Shown: positions 45,710-54,889 of the stretch, one piece after another
How the letters are laid out: every line of letters begins with the position of its first letter
Numbering within the stretch: the stretch's first letter is position 1
Assembly (NCBI GenBank): GCA_036821485.1
Contig: DAISJM010000008.1
Span: 1-64,000, forward strand
DNA: 64,000 nucleotides
Origin: DAISJM01 sp036821485
GTDB taxonomy: Bacteria; Verrucomicrobiota; Kiritimatiellia; CAIQIC01; JAGNIJ01
Direction: 5' to 3'
Made by a program: the position numbers and the translations under genes
Notes under the pieces: model-generated
The model's database searches: none
What the model saw: only the letters and a program-made list of their open reading frames with translations
Told to the model about the DNA's origin: nothing

Positions 45710-48700
45710 TCACACGTTGAAATACTTCGCCTTGGGGTGATGGGCGACAAGGGCCGAGGTGCTGATCTCGGGCACGAGCATGTGGTTCTCGGTCAGCGTC
45801 ACATCGATCTGGTCTGCCTTCACAAGGTCGGCTACCACGGTATTCATCGAAAGATCCGGGCAGGCGGGATAGCCGAAGCCGTAGCGCGAACCGCGATACT
45901 TCTGCACGACATAATCCAGCGTGGTGAGAGAGGGGTCCTTGAACCCCATGTCCGCTCTCATGCGGGCGTGCCAGTACTCGGCCAGCGCGTCGGTGAGTTC
46001 CACCGCAAACCCGTGCAGGAGGAAGTAGTCCTGGTAACGATTCTTCTCCAGCAGCCGCATGTTCTCCGTCTCAAGGCCCTTGCCCAAGGTGACAATCATG
46101 AAGCCGACGACATCCTCGTCGCGCCGGAAGAAATCGGGAATCGAAAGAAACGGGGACTTCTTCTGCCGGGGGAACGTCAATGCGATGGGGTCACCGCCCT
46201 CCGGGCGGAACACCTGAAGCACTTCCCCCTCGGCGCGGCAGCGGAAATAGCCGTAAGCGGCGCAGGGCTTGAATAAGCCCGACTCGCGACACTGTTTTTT
46301 CATCGCGGCGAGGCGGGGATAAGCCTCGCCATCGAGGATGCGTTGATACTCTTCGGCCGACAAGTTGCCGCGACGGAAACCCCAGCGTCCGCGGATCAGC
46401 GCGACGTCATTGAGATAGGGGTAGACCTTTTCGAGATCGATATCCTTCACCACCTGCTCGCCGAGAAACGGCACGACAGGCGGCGGTGACGAGAGGTCGA
46501 TCTCGATTCGCGGTGCTTCGAACTCGGTGGCAGGCGCCGGGGTCGCCGGTGCCGCAACGGCGCGGTCGAGCTTGCCGGTTTCAGCGAGTTCGCGCATGCG
46601 CGCGAGCCCTTCGAACGCGTCCTTGCAGTAGACCACCGGCGCCGAATACGCCGGCTGACACGCATCGGCGACAAAGCCGGGTGTGAGAGCCGCGCCGCCG
46701 AGAAAGATCGGAATCCGGATATCGGACGCCTCGAGCGCTTTCATGTTTTCGGCCATGATCGCGGCCGATTTCACGAGCAGACCGCTCATGCCGAGCACGT
46801 CTGCCTTGTGTTCGCGGACGGCCTGCATCATGCGTTCGATCGGCACCTTGGTGCCGAGGTTCACCACGGTGAACCCATTGTTGCTGAGAATGATGTCGAC
46901 GAGATTCTTGCCGATGTCGTGGACGTCGCCGGAGACGGTTGCGATCACCATGGTGCCGCGACCGTTGGCCGACTCATCCTTCTTCATGTGCGGCTTCAGC
47001 AGGTCCACCGACTTCTTCATGACCTCGGCGGATTTGAGCACGAAGGGGAGTTGCAGGATGCCGTCGTTGAACAGGCGGCCAACCTCCTTCATGGCCGGCA
47101 CGAGAATGTTGTTGAGGATATCCTCGGCCGCGCGTGCCTGGAGCAGCGCGGGAATGACCTCGGGCAGGGGTTGCAGTTTGCCCTTGATGACGGATTCGGT
47201 GAGGATTTGCTCCGGCGGCCGGTCCTTCTTGTCTTCCGCCGCATCCTGGGCGGCTTCGCCCTCGAAGAAGTGAATGAAGTTGTCGATCGGGTCGCCCTTG
47301 CTGCGATCATTTCCCAGCAGCGCGCGAGCCACGGCGATGGCATCGGCCGGCAGGTCATTCAACGGCGCCATGGCGGCGACGTTGATGATGCAGGCATCCA
47401 TGCCCGCCTTGAGGCATTGGTCGAGGAAGACGGCGTTGAGGACTTTGCGTCCTGCCGGCTTCAGGCCGAAGGAAATATTGGACAGGCCGAGTATGGTCCG
47501 CACGCCGGGCAGTTCGGTCTTGATGCGGCGGATGGCCTCGAGCGTTTCCAGTGCGGCGGTACGGAGCGTCTCATCACCGCTGCCGATGGTGAAGGTCAGC
47601 GTATCGATGAGCAGGTCCCCGCGGCGCAGCCCGCGGGCTTCGCAGAATTCGACGAGACGCCGCGCGATGGCCACCTTGCGGTCGGCGGTCATGGCCATGC
47701 CGGTTTCATCAATCGTCAGGCACACGACGGCGGCGCCGAAACGCCGCGCCATATCTACGATCGCAGCGGCCTTCTCCTCGCCGGATTCGAAATTGATGGA
47801 GTTCAGGACTGCCCGCCCGCCATAGAGTTTGAGGGCTGCTTCCATGACGTTGGGCTGTGTCGAATCGATCATCAGCGGCAGCCGGCACTGCTGCGCGGCG
47901 TGGGCCACGAAGGTGGTCATGTCGCGTGTCTCATCGCGGCCGGCGTAGGCGGTGCTGAGGTCGAGCACGTGTGCCGCGGCCTCCTCCTGGTCCGTCAGGG
48001 TGCCGAAGGCCGCATCGTAATTGTCGGCCAGCAAGGCATCGCGGAATTTTTTCGAGCCGGTGGCGTTGGCGCGTTCGCCAACGTAGAGCGGGCGCGGCTC
48101 CTGCGCGAGATCCATCGGATTGAACACGCTGGACACCTGTTCAAGCGGCCGAACGGTACGGGCGGGCGCGGCAAATTCACCGAGTTGCGTGCGCAGCTCG
48201 CGTATGTGGTCGGGCGTTGTGCCGCAGCAGCCGCCGACGACGTTGAGTCCGATCTCGCGCGCCAGGGTGGTCAGCTTGGAGGCGAACTCGGCCGGACCGA
48301 GCGGGTACTTGGCGCCTTCGGGTGTCAGGATCGGCAATCCTGCGTTGGGCATGCAGGCGATGAGGCCGGGCCAATTCGCGGCCAGGTAGTCGAGATGGAT
48401 GCGCATGGCCTCCGGGCCGGTGGCGCAGTTGAGGCCAAGGATGTCGATGGGATAGGGCGTCAGCGTGGCGACGACGGCCGCGATGCTGGACCCGATGAGA
48501 AGGGTTCCGGTTTGCTCCACGGTGACGGAGACGTAAAGGGGAACTTTTCGGGAGCGGCCGACGACCTTGTCATAGGCCGCGAGGCCAGCCTTGATCTGGA
48601 GCAGGTCCTGACAGGTTTCGAGGAGGAGGCCATCCGCGCCCCCGTCCAGCAGACCCTCCATCTGCTTTTGCAGGCCATCGCACAGCGTATCGAAACTGAT

Positions 48701-49105
48701 TTGGCCGAGTGTCGGCAGTTTGGTGCCGGGGCCGATGGATCCGAACACAAAGCGGGGCTGGCCCGGCTTGGAGAACTCGTCGGCTGCCTCCCGGGCCACG
48801 CGTGCGGCGGCGCGGCTGATTTCGAAGGCGCGTGCGGAGAGATCGTACTCGCCGAGTGTGACGGGGGATGAGCCGAAGCTGTTGGTTTCCACGGCGTCGC
48901 TGCCGGCCGCGAAGTAGGCACGGTGGATATCACGGATGATATCCGGGGCGGTGACGCAGAGCAGTTCATTGCAGCCATCCTTGCCCTGCCAGGCGGACGG
49001 CGGCACGGAGCGCGCCTGGATTTGGGTCCCCATGGCCCCATCCATGACCAGCGCGCGTTTTCGAATTTGTTCCAGTAGTGTCACGATAGCAACATGTTCC
49101 ATCAT
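45710..49105 (-). CDS. metH: Cobalamin-dependent methionine synthase
   Basis: 1131 residues, compact for MetH. Order: homocysteine-binding barrel with zinc cysteines in GLNCATG (~224) and GGCCGTT (~291); pterin-binding barrel (GERANATGSKKF, MIDSTQPNVMEAAL); cobalamin module with GDVHDIGKN (B12-ligand His ~729); and reactivation domain with RWGFRRGN, RYGFGYPACPD and the C-terminal LTENHMLVPEISTSA. It methylates homocysteine using methyltetrahydrofolate. The start is ATG 49105 (or 49102). No B12 riboswitch fits in the short upstream gap. Confidence 0.97.
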   Translation of the reverse strand: MMEHVAIVTLLEQIRKRALVMDGAMGTQIQARSVPPSAWQGKDGCNELLCVTAPDIIRDIHRAYFAAGSDAVETNSFGSSPVTLGEYDLSARAFEISRAAARVAREAADEFSKPGQPRFVFGSIGPGTKLPTLGQISFDTLCDGLQKQMEGLLDGGADGLLLETCQDLLQIKAGLAAYDKVVGRSRKVPLYVSVTVEQTGTLLIGSSIAAVVATLTPYPIDILGLNCATGPEAMRIHLDYLAANWPGLIACMPNAGLPILTPEGAKYPLGPAEFASKLTTLAREIGLNVVGGCCGTTPDHIRELRTQLGEFAAPARTVRPLEQVSSVFNPMDLAQEPRPLYVGERANATGSKKFRDALLADNYDAAFGTLTDQEEAAAHVLDLSTAYAGRDETRDMTTFVAHAAQQCRLPLMIDSTQPNVMEAALKLYGGRAVLNSINFESGEEKAAAIVDMARRFGAAVVCLTIDETGMAMTADRKVAIARRLVEFCEARGLRRGDLLIDTLTFTIGSGDETLRTAALETLEAIRRIKTELPGVRTILGLSNISFGLKPAGRKVLNAVFLDQCLKAGMDACIINVAAMAPLNDLPADAIAVARALLGNDRSKGDPIDNFIHFFEGEAAQDAAEDKKDRPPEQILTESVIKGKLQPLPEVIPALLQARAAEDILNNILVPAMKEVGRLFNDGILQLPFVLKSAEVMKKSVDLLKPHMKKDESANGRGTMVIATVSGDVHDIGKNLVDIILSNNGFTVVNLGTKVPIERMMQAVREHKADVLGMSGLLVKSAAIMAENMKALEASDIRIPIFLGGAALTPGFVADACQPAYSAPVVYCKDAFEGLARMRELAETGKLDRAVAAPATPAPATEFEAPRIEIDLSSPPPVVPFLGEQVVKDIDLEKVYPYLNDVALIRGRWGFRRGNLSAEEYQRILDGEAYPRLAAMKKQCRESGLFKPCAAYGYFRCRAEGEVLQVFRPEGGDPIALTFPRQKKSPFLSIPDFFRRDEDVVGFMIVTLGKGLETENMRLLEKNRYQDYFLLHGFAVELTDALAEYWHARMRADMGFKDPSLTTLDYVVQKYRGSRYGFGYPACPDLSMNTVVADLVKADQIDVTLTENHMLVPEISTSALVAHHPKAKYFNV

Positions 49106-49203
49106 TCCCGCAACCTTGCGGAAGTGGAGTGGAATGTAGCACATCGGGCAGGCAATGCCAGCATCGAGTCCGGTTCTGCGTGTCATAGCGGGGGGAGGGC
49201 GCC

Positions 49204-49232
49204 TTGACCGTATCTTCCCGGAGACGTACGAT
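49204..49232 (+). promoter_or_regulatory. Sigma-70-type promoter of the HEAT/ankyrin pair
   Basis: TTGACC (49204-49209), a 17-base spacer and TACGAT (49227-49232) precede the HEAT-repeat gene by about 43 bases. Confidence 0.6.
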
Positions 49233-49274
49233 AAAAAGGTAGGAGCGTTGCGGTCGAAGGGGAGGAATAGGCTT

Positions 49275-50012
49275 ATGAATGCCACCCGACACCTCGCTTT
49301 CGTTGGGGTTCTGTTGCTTTTGATCTGCGGCACATTCGCCCAGGTCCCTACGGGAGCTGCGCTCGATTACCTGATGGCCTCCCTGCAAAGTGGCGAGCCC
49401 GCCCGCATTCAAGAGGCCGTGGATGGGTTGAGCCGTTCCGGATCTGCCGTCGTTCCCCCTGTTGCCGCCCAATTGGAAAATCGGCAGCCCGCGGTCCGAA
49501 TCGGGGCTGCACAGATTCTTGGCAACATTGCAGACGTAAGCTCGGTTGAGCCGTTGGTCTCGGTCCTGACGACGGACACCGACAAGCATGTGCGCATAGC
49601 TGCGGCCAAGGCCCTGGGTCACATCAAAGATCCCCGTACGGTCAATGCCTTGATCTATGCCGCGCGCAGCGATGAGCCTGACATCGATATTCGGGAAGCG
49701 GCGCTGCTGGCGCTCGGTGAGCAGGGAAGTTCCGAGGCAGTCTATTTCCTGGTGCGTACGCTACGGCTGGACTTTGACCCCAACGTGGTGGATGCGGCTT
49801 CGGTTGCGCTGGAGCAACTGACAGGCGAGCATTTTGGAGCGGATCATCGGCAGTGGATGCAATGGATTAAAGAGAAGCATCCCGAGTGGTTGAATGATGT
49901 GATGGAAGGTAAACCCAATTACGCGCTGATGGCGATGATCATTCTGATTGTCGTCAGTTTTTGCGGGCTGAGCGTCTACATGGCGATCAGCAAGTTGAGG
50001 GCCAGGCAGTGA
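49275..50012 (+). CDS. Exported HEAT-repeat protein with C-terminal membrane anchor
   Basis: 245 residues. A signal peptide (HLAFVGVLLLLICGTFAQ) is followed by four or so HEAT/PBS-lyase-type repeats (AVRIGAAQILGNIADVSSVEPLV, HVRIAAAKALGHIKDPRTVNAL, IREAALLALGEQGSSEAV), a polar stretch, and a C-terminal helix (ALMAMIILIVVSFCGLSVYMAI). It is probably a periplasmic scaffold anchored to the membrane. ATG 49275 follows GGGAGGAATAG. The stop overlaps the GTG of the ankyrin gene. Confidence 0.85.
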   Translation: MNATRHLAFVGVLLLLICGTFAQVPTGAALDYLMASLQSGEPARIQEAVDGLSRSGSAVVPPVAAQLENRQPAVRIGAAQILGNIADVSSVEPLVSVLTTDTDKHVRIAAAKALGHIKDPRTVNALIYAARSDEPDIDIREAALLALGEQGSSEAVYFLVRTLRLDFDPNVVDAASVALEQLTGEHFGADHRQWMQWIKEKHPEWLNDVMEGKPNYALMAMIILIVVSFCGLSVYMAISKLRARQ

Positions 50013-51934
50013 GAACCGCTCTGTCCATGGGTGTGATGGCCCTGCTTGTTGCCTCTGCGCCGGGTGACACTTTGAAACTCAGTACGGGCCGTGTCGTCAC
50101 GGGCAAGGTGACGCAGGTCTCGGGGAGCATTATCGAGTTTCGAGTCGGGAACCGCGTGACGTTCTACAGCCTCAGCAATCTCGACCCATCCGAGCGGGCC
50201 CGGTTTGGTGGTGGCGCTCCTGCGGCCAAGCCGGTCGCGCAACCCGCATCGGCCTCTGCCGCGCCGAGGTCGGCCACCACGGCGCCCTCTGCGGTTGAAT
50301 CGGCGCGTCCCGCCCGGTCGTCGTCAGTCTCGCGGGGGCCGGCCGATCGTGCCCTTGCGCGGGCGTTGGCGGACGGGGATGCTGCAGCCGCTCTTGCCGC
50401 ATTGGCCGCGGATGCCGGTCAGGCCAATGGAGCCGGTTATCACGACCGATCCGGTTTGTGCGAAGTCATCGCCCTCCACATGGACGATGTGGCGGAGCGT
50501 ATGATCTCCATGGGGTCGGATGTCAACGTGAAGGGCGCCGGCGACAAGACTCCGCTGCACTGGGCGGGTCGCGAGAACAACGCGAAGATCGCGCAGTTGC
50601 TTCTATCGAAGGGGGCTTCCGTTGCGGCCTTGGATGATCGTCGCCGTACGCCGCTGCATTCGGCTGCCGGGCAGGGCAGCGTGGCGGCGGGCGAGGTCCT
50701 CATCGCTGCGGGAGCCGACGTCAACGCGAAGGATCAAGATGGCATCACGCCTCTGCATGCCGCAGCCGGCCTGGGGTCGATGGATGGCTACATTCCGGCG
50801 CAGCAGTATGCCAAGTCGACGGGCTATCCCGACATGGTGAAGTTGCTGCTGGAGAGGGGTGCGGATCCCAACGTGGCCGACAGCGTGGGGGGCGCTACGC
50901 CGCTACATTTCGCGGCGGGCGCGGGGAATGAACAGAGCGTCGAGTTGCTGTTGGCGGCCAAAGCGTATGCAGGCGCAGCGGACGGTGATGGATTCCTGCC
51001 GATTCACCGCGCCGCGGAAACCGGCTCTGTTGCCGCTGTAGCGGCTTTTGTGTCGATCGGCTTCGACGCGGACACGCCGACCAAGAGCGGCATCCGGCCG
51101 CTGCATCTGGCTGCGGGAGGCGGGCATCTGGCGCTCGCCAGTTTCCTCCTGGACCGCCGTGCCAATCCCAATGCCCTGGCCCCGTATTACCGGGCGGGGT
51201 TCTTTGACCATTATGCCCAGACGGCCGAATCGCCTCTCCAATACGCGGCCCGCAACGGTCATCGTGAGATGTGCGAGCTGCTGCTGCAGCGGGGAGCCGA
51301 CATCACGCAACGTGATGGAAGCGGAGCCAATGTATTGTTCGACGCGATGAGGGCGAACGTTGGCGAGACACCGGATCCCGCCTACGGGTTGATTTGCTTT
51401 CTCGTGGCGAAGGGCGCTGACATCAACTGCCAACGAACGGGTGATGGGGCCACGCCGCTCCTGCTGGCGATCGACTCGAAGATCAGGGATCGTTCGCTCA
51501 ATGTGGTCAACTTCCTGCTGGATCAGAAGGTCGACGTCAACCTGGCCTATCGAAACGGCGTGACGCCCTTACACGGTGCCGTGAGCAAAGGCTGGGACGA
51601 TGTGGTGGAGCGCATGCTGAAGATGGGTGCGGATGTTTCGGCCGTTGACGGGCGGTATCAGACGGCCCTGCATCTGGCTGCTGCAGCGGGCAATGATCGA
51701 ATTGCCGAAGCGCTGCTGAAGAGCGGCGCGGACGTGAACGCGAGGGATGACAAAGCCAATACGCCACTGCACTTGGCGGCGAAGACAGGCAGGCGTTCTC
51801 TTTGCGAGTTGCTTCTGCGGTATGGCGCCAAGGCCAACACGACCAACAAGGACGGCAAGATGCCGTTCGACGTGGCCCGCGAGGCCGGACGGCAAGATGT
51901 CATCTTCCTCCTGCAGGATGCGGCGTCACGCTGA
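50009..51934 (+). CDS. Exported ankyrin-repeat protein
   Basis: 641 residues. A short signal peptide (ALSMGVMALLVASAPG) leads into a ~45-residue beta module (LKLSTGRVVTGKVTQVSGSII through FYSLSNLDPSERARF), an Ala/Pro/Ser linker and then about twelve ankyrin repeats from residue ~165 to the end (pattern TPLHxAA...LLxxGADVNA). It is likely a protein-interaction scaffold. GTG 50009 overlaps the HEAT stop (GTGA); ATG 50027 is an alternative. Coupled translation suggests that the two products work together. Confidence 0.87.
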   Translation: MRTALSMGVMALLVASAPGDTLKLSTGRVVTGKVTQVSGSIIEFRVGNRVTFYSLSNLDPSERARFGGGAPAAKPVAQPASASAAPRSATTAPSAVESARPARSSSVSRGPADRALARALADGDAAAALAALAADAGQANGAGYHDRSGLCEVIALHMDDVAERMISMGSDVNVKGAGDKTPLHWAGRENNAKIAQLLLSKGASVAALDDRRRTPLHSAAGQGSVAAGEVLIAAGADVNAKDQDGITPLHAAAGLGSMDGYIPAQQYAKSTGYPDMVKLLLERGADPNVADSVGGATPLHFAAGAGNEQSVELLLAAKAYAGAADGDGFLPIHRAAETGSVAAVAAFVSIGFDADTPTKSGIRPLHLAAGGGHLALASFLLDRRANPNALAPYYRAGFFDHYAQTAESPLQYAARNGHREMCELLLQRGADITQRDGSGANVLFDAMRANVGETPDPAYGLICFLVAKGADINCQRTGDGATPLLLAIDSKIRDRSLNVVNFLLDQKVDVNLAYRNGVTPLHGAVSKGWDDVVERMLKMGADVSAVDGRYQTALHLAAAAGNDRIAEALLKSGADVNARDDKANTPLHLAAKTGRRSLCELLLRYGAKANTTNKDGKMPFDVAREAGRQDVIFLLQDAASR

Positions 51935-52003
51935 GTTTTTCCCCGACGTACTCTTGACCTTGCTCCCCGCGTGATGGATGTTCCTGCGGTGAAGGAGAAC
52001 GGT

Positions 52004-52351
52004 ATGAGCGAAAAGCAATCCAAGGGCTCGGTGGAAATTCTGCTCTCCAAGGCGGTGGGTCTCGCGGCGCTGGTGAACTACCAGGCGGGGGCGGTGGTGA
52101 GCAAGACCGTCATAGCGAAGAAGGCTGGCACGGTCACCGTGTTTGCGTTTGACCGCGGGCAGGGGCTCAGCACCCACTCGGCGCCTTTCGATGCCCTCGT
52201 GCAGATTCTCGACGGAGAGGCGCGCATTACGATTGCCGGAAAAGGCATGAACGTGAAGAAGGGCGAGATGATCATCATGCCCGCTGACAAGCCCCATGCG
52301 CTCAAGGCCAACAAGCGATTCAAAATGATGTTGGTCATGGTGAAATCATGA
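52004..52351 (+). CDS. Small cupin-domain protein
   Basis: 115 residues, a single cupin_2 barrel: TVTVFAFDRGQGLSTHSAPFDALVQILDGEARI (motif 1 with one His) and GEMIIMPADKPHALKA (motif 2). Small cupins of this kind often bind a metal; the ligand or substrate is unknown. GAAGGAGAAC precedes ATG 52004. Its stop overlaps the next gene as ATGA. Confidence 0.88.
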   Translation: MSEKQSKGSVEILLSKAVGLAALVNYQAGAVVSKTVIAKKAGTVTVFAFDRGQGLSTHSAPFDALVQILDGEARITIAGKGMNVKKGEMIIMPADKPHALKANKRFKMMLVMVKS

Positions 52352-52536
52352 GCGGGTTCTTGCAGCTTCTGTTGATTGTTCTGGGGTTCCTGGGCGTGTG
52401 TTACCTGGTGCTGGCGATTGCACTGGGTTTTCGCGAAAAGCGGCACGGGTCATGTTGCTGCTCTTCGTCGCCGGACGGGAAGGGGAAGCCGGACGGGTCA
52501 TGCTGCAAGGACGTTCGGAAGAATCCGTCAGTCTGA
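52348..52536 (+). CDS. Cys-rich single-pass membrane mini-protein, possible NqrM-like
   Basis: 62 residues: one N-terminal transmembrane helix (LQLLLIVLGFLGVCYLVLAIALGF), a basic hinge (REKRHG), and a cytosolic-looking tail with five Cys in SCCCSSSPDGKGKPDGSCC. Layout and size resemble NqrM (DUF539), which helps build the iron site of Na+-NQR, and the gene abuts the nqr-apbE operon. The Cys pattern is not identical, and FeoB-associated Cys-rich proteins look similar, so this is tentative. It overlaps the cupin gene by ATGA. Confidence 0.65.
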   Translation: MSGFLQLLLIVLGFLGVCYLVLAIALGFREKRHGSCCCSSSPDGKGKPDGSCCKDVRKNPSV

Positions 52537-52537
52537 G

Positions 52538-53623
52538 TTACTGGCGGGCCCTGTAGCCGGTTCGCGTCTCAAATCCCGGGGTTGCTTTTTCGATGAAGGT
52601 TCCGTCTTCCTTGCGGATGATGAACAACGCTTCGATTCCCGGATAGGTCTTGAGCAGCCAGTCGTAACCCTCCTGCGCGCCCAATGCGTACAAGGTCGTG
52701 GCTATGCCGTCCGCTGTCATGCAGTCATCGGCCACGACGGATACGCTGGCGAGGTTGTGGGTGATGGGCCGGCCCGTGCGGGGATCGAGGATGTGCGAAA
52801 AACGATGGCCCTCCTCATCGACGAAGAAATTCCGGTAGTCGCCCGAGGTGGCGACGGCGCATCCTGAGATTTCCAGCACAGCCTCGATGGCCTCGCCGGG
52901 CAGGGCATCGGGATCGGGCACCTCGACACCGACCCGCCACGGTCCGCCCTTGTCTTTGTGACCAAAGGCCACGACCTCTCCACCGATTTCCACGAAGAAG
53001 TTCTTCAGCCCGTGGTCGAACATCACCCGGGCCACCTCGTCAACGCCGTAGCCCTTGGCCACTGCGCTGAGGTTGAGCTGAAGGCCGGGCACGTCCTTGC
53101 GGATGGCCGTTTCCCCTGCCATGGACAGATGTTCGCAGCCGATATCGGGCATGGTTTTGTCGATCTCTTCCTGGCTGGGAGCTTTGGTTACCCGGCCGGC
53201 CGGGCCGAAACCCCAAAGGTTGATCAGGGGGCCGAGGGCGGGATCGAACACGCCGCCCGATTTCTCGTGGAGATCGATGGCGAACCGGACGACGCGCGCA
53301 AACGGGGCCGAAATGGTGAAGGGTTCTGTCGATGTGCTCTTGTTAAACCGGGAGATCTCGCTATCCGGGATATAGTGGGACATCTCGCGGCTGACTTCGA
53401 CGAGGCGGGCAGAGATCGCGGTTTGAAGCGCCTTGAGTTCCTTCATGCTCATGTGCGCATCGGCGATGCGCATGGAGTAGGTGGTGCCCATGGTCTCACC
53501 GGTCCAGTGGATATCGGCCGGGGCGCGCGCATCGCGCAGCCATGTGAAGACGGCAAATGCGACGACAACGGCGAGCACCCAGAGGGTCTTCCAAGGATGG
53601 AACCGGCGTGGCTGGATCATCAT
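52538..53623 (-). CDS. apbE: FAD:protein FMN transferase
   Basis: 361 residues with an N-terminal membrane segment (TLWVLAVVVAFAVFTWL). Typical ApbE elements are GETMGTTYSMRI, FDPALGPLINLWGFGP, LNLSAVAKGYGVDEVA, FFVEIGGEVVAFG and SHILDPRTGRPI with the metal-binding DCMTADGIATTLYALG. It attaches FMN to Ser/Thr residues of NqrB and NqrC, whose genes lie upstream in the same operon. It is the last gene of the nqr set. Confidence 0.96.
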   Translation of the reverse strand: MMIQPRRFHPWKTLWVLAVVVAFAVFTWLRDARAPADIHWTGETMGTTYSMRIADAHMSMKELKALQTAISARLVEVSREMSHYIPDSEISRFNKSTSTEPFTISAPFARVVRFAIDLHEKSGGVFDPALGPLINLWGFGPAGRVTKAPSQEEIDKTMPDIGCEHLSMAGETAIRKDVPGLQLNLSAVAKGYGVDEVARVMFDHGLKNFFVEIGGEVVAFGHKDKGGPWRVGVEVPDPDALPGEAIEAVLEISGCAVATSGDYRNFFVDEEGHRFSHILDPRTGRPITHNLASVSVVADDCMTADGIATTLYALGAQEGYDWLLKTYPGIEALFIIRKEDGTFIEKATPGFETRTGYRARQ

Positions 53624-53653
53624 ATATGCAAACCGTTTCTCTTGGCGCGCGGA

Positions 53654-54880
53654 TCAGAACTCGTCAAAAGCGATCATGTCCTTCTCGACGCCGAGATCGT
53701 AGAGCATCTTGTTGACGGCGGCGATCATGGGCGGGGGCCCGCAGAGATAGAACTCGATTTCGGTCGGGTCGTCATGGTTCTTGAGATAGTTCTCGAGCAC
53801 GACATTGTGGATGAACCCGGTCGGTCCCTTCCAGTTGTCTTCGGGCAGCGGCTCGCTAAGCGCCACGTGGAAGCTGAAATTGGGGTTTTCCCGGGCGATC
53901 TTTTCGAAGTCTTCCTGGTAGAACATTTCACGCAGTGAGCGGGCGCCGTACCAGAAGCTGACCTTGCGTTTTGTTTTGCGTGTCCGGAAGAGATCCAGAA
54001 TGTGGCTGCGAAGCGGGGCCATGCCGGCGCCGCCGCCGATGTAGACCATTTCCCGTTCCGTTTCCTTGGCGAAGAACTCGCCGAACGGTCCGCTGAGCCA
54101 CACCTTGTCGCCGGGCTTGAGGCCGAAGATATAGGACGAGGCGATGCCGGGCGGGGCATCCATCTTCGGGGGTGGGGTGGCGATGCGGACGTTGAGCATC
54201 ACGATGTTGCCCTCGGCCGGGTAGTTCGCCATGGAGTAGGCACGGAAGCAGGGCTCCGTGCTACGGGCCTTCAGATCCCAGAGTTTGAAGTGATCCCACG
54301 CGTCCCGAAACTTCGGATCGATGTCGAAATCGCGGAAGGCGAGTTCGTACTTGGGAATATCAATCTGGATGTAGCCGCCGGCGCGGAACGGGAGGTTCAC
54401 CCCGGGGTCCAGATCGATCGCGAGTTCCTTGATGAACGTTGCCACATTCCGATTCGAGCGGACCGTGCCCTGGAATTTCTTGATCTCCAAAATGTCCTGG
54501 GGAACGCGAATCTTGAGGTCGCGCTTGACCTTGACCTGGCAGGCCAGCCGGAGGCCCTCCTTGGCCTGGACCTTGGAAATGTGACCCGTTTCTGTGGGCA
54601 GAATGCTGCCGCCGCCGTCGAGCACGGTGCACTTGCACATGGCGCAGGTACCGCCACCGCCACAGGCGGAGGGAAGAAAGATTCTTTCGGATGCCAGCGA
54701 GGACAGCAGGGTCGAACCGGAATCCACCTTCAACACCCGGCCGCCGTCATTGATATCGATGGCGACCGCGCCGCTTGGTGCCAGGCGCTTCGACGCCAGC
54801 ATGAGGCCGATCACAAGCACGAGAATGAGGCCCGTGAATACTGTGGTGCTGCTCAATATGTATATCGCGGTTTGCGGCAT
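53654..54880 (-). CDS. nqrF: Na+-translocating NADH:quinone reductase subunit F
   Basis: 408 residues. N-terminal membrane anchor (~8-28), [2Fe-2S] ferredoxin domain with Cys73, 79, 82 and 114 (SACGGGGTCAMCKC), FAD-binding RAYSMAN, and NADH-binding GGGAGMAPLRSH with YLCGPPPM. It is the electron entry subunit that oxidises NADH. It follows nqrE by nine bases. Confidence 0.98.
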   Translation of the reverse strand: MPQTAIYILSSTTVFTGLILVLVIGLMLASKRLAPSGAVAIDINDGGRVLKVDSGSTLLSSLASERIFLPSACGGGGTCAMCKCTVLDGGGSILPTETGHISKVQAKEGLRLACQVKVKRDLKIRVPQDILEIKKFQGTVRSNRNVATFIKELAIDLDPGVNLPFRAGGYIQIDIPKYELAFRDFDIDPKFRDAWDHFKLWDLKARSTEPCFRAYSMANYPAEGNIVMLNVRIATPPPKMDAPPGIASSYIFGLKPGDKVWLSGPFGEFFAKETEREMVYIGGGAGMAPLRSHILDLFRTRKTKRKVSFWYGARSLREMFYQEDFEKIARENPNFSFHVALSEPLPEDNWKGPTGFIHNVVLENYLKNHDDPTEIEFYLCGPPPMIAAVNKMLYDLGVEKDMIAFDEF

Positions 54881-54889
54881 GGTGGTCGT

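Noticed and set aside
46808..48871. Long plus-strand open frame opposite metH
   Set aside because: metH motifs cover the whole stretch in the other strand; the frame has no ribosome binding site or domain.
49106..49274. Cobalamin riboswitch upstream of metH
   Set aside because: The gap to the divergent gene is only ~170 bases and no B12-box-like conserved stretch was seen.
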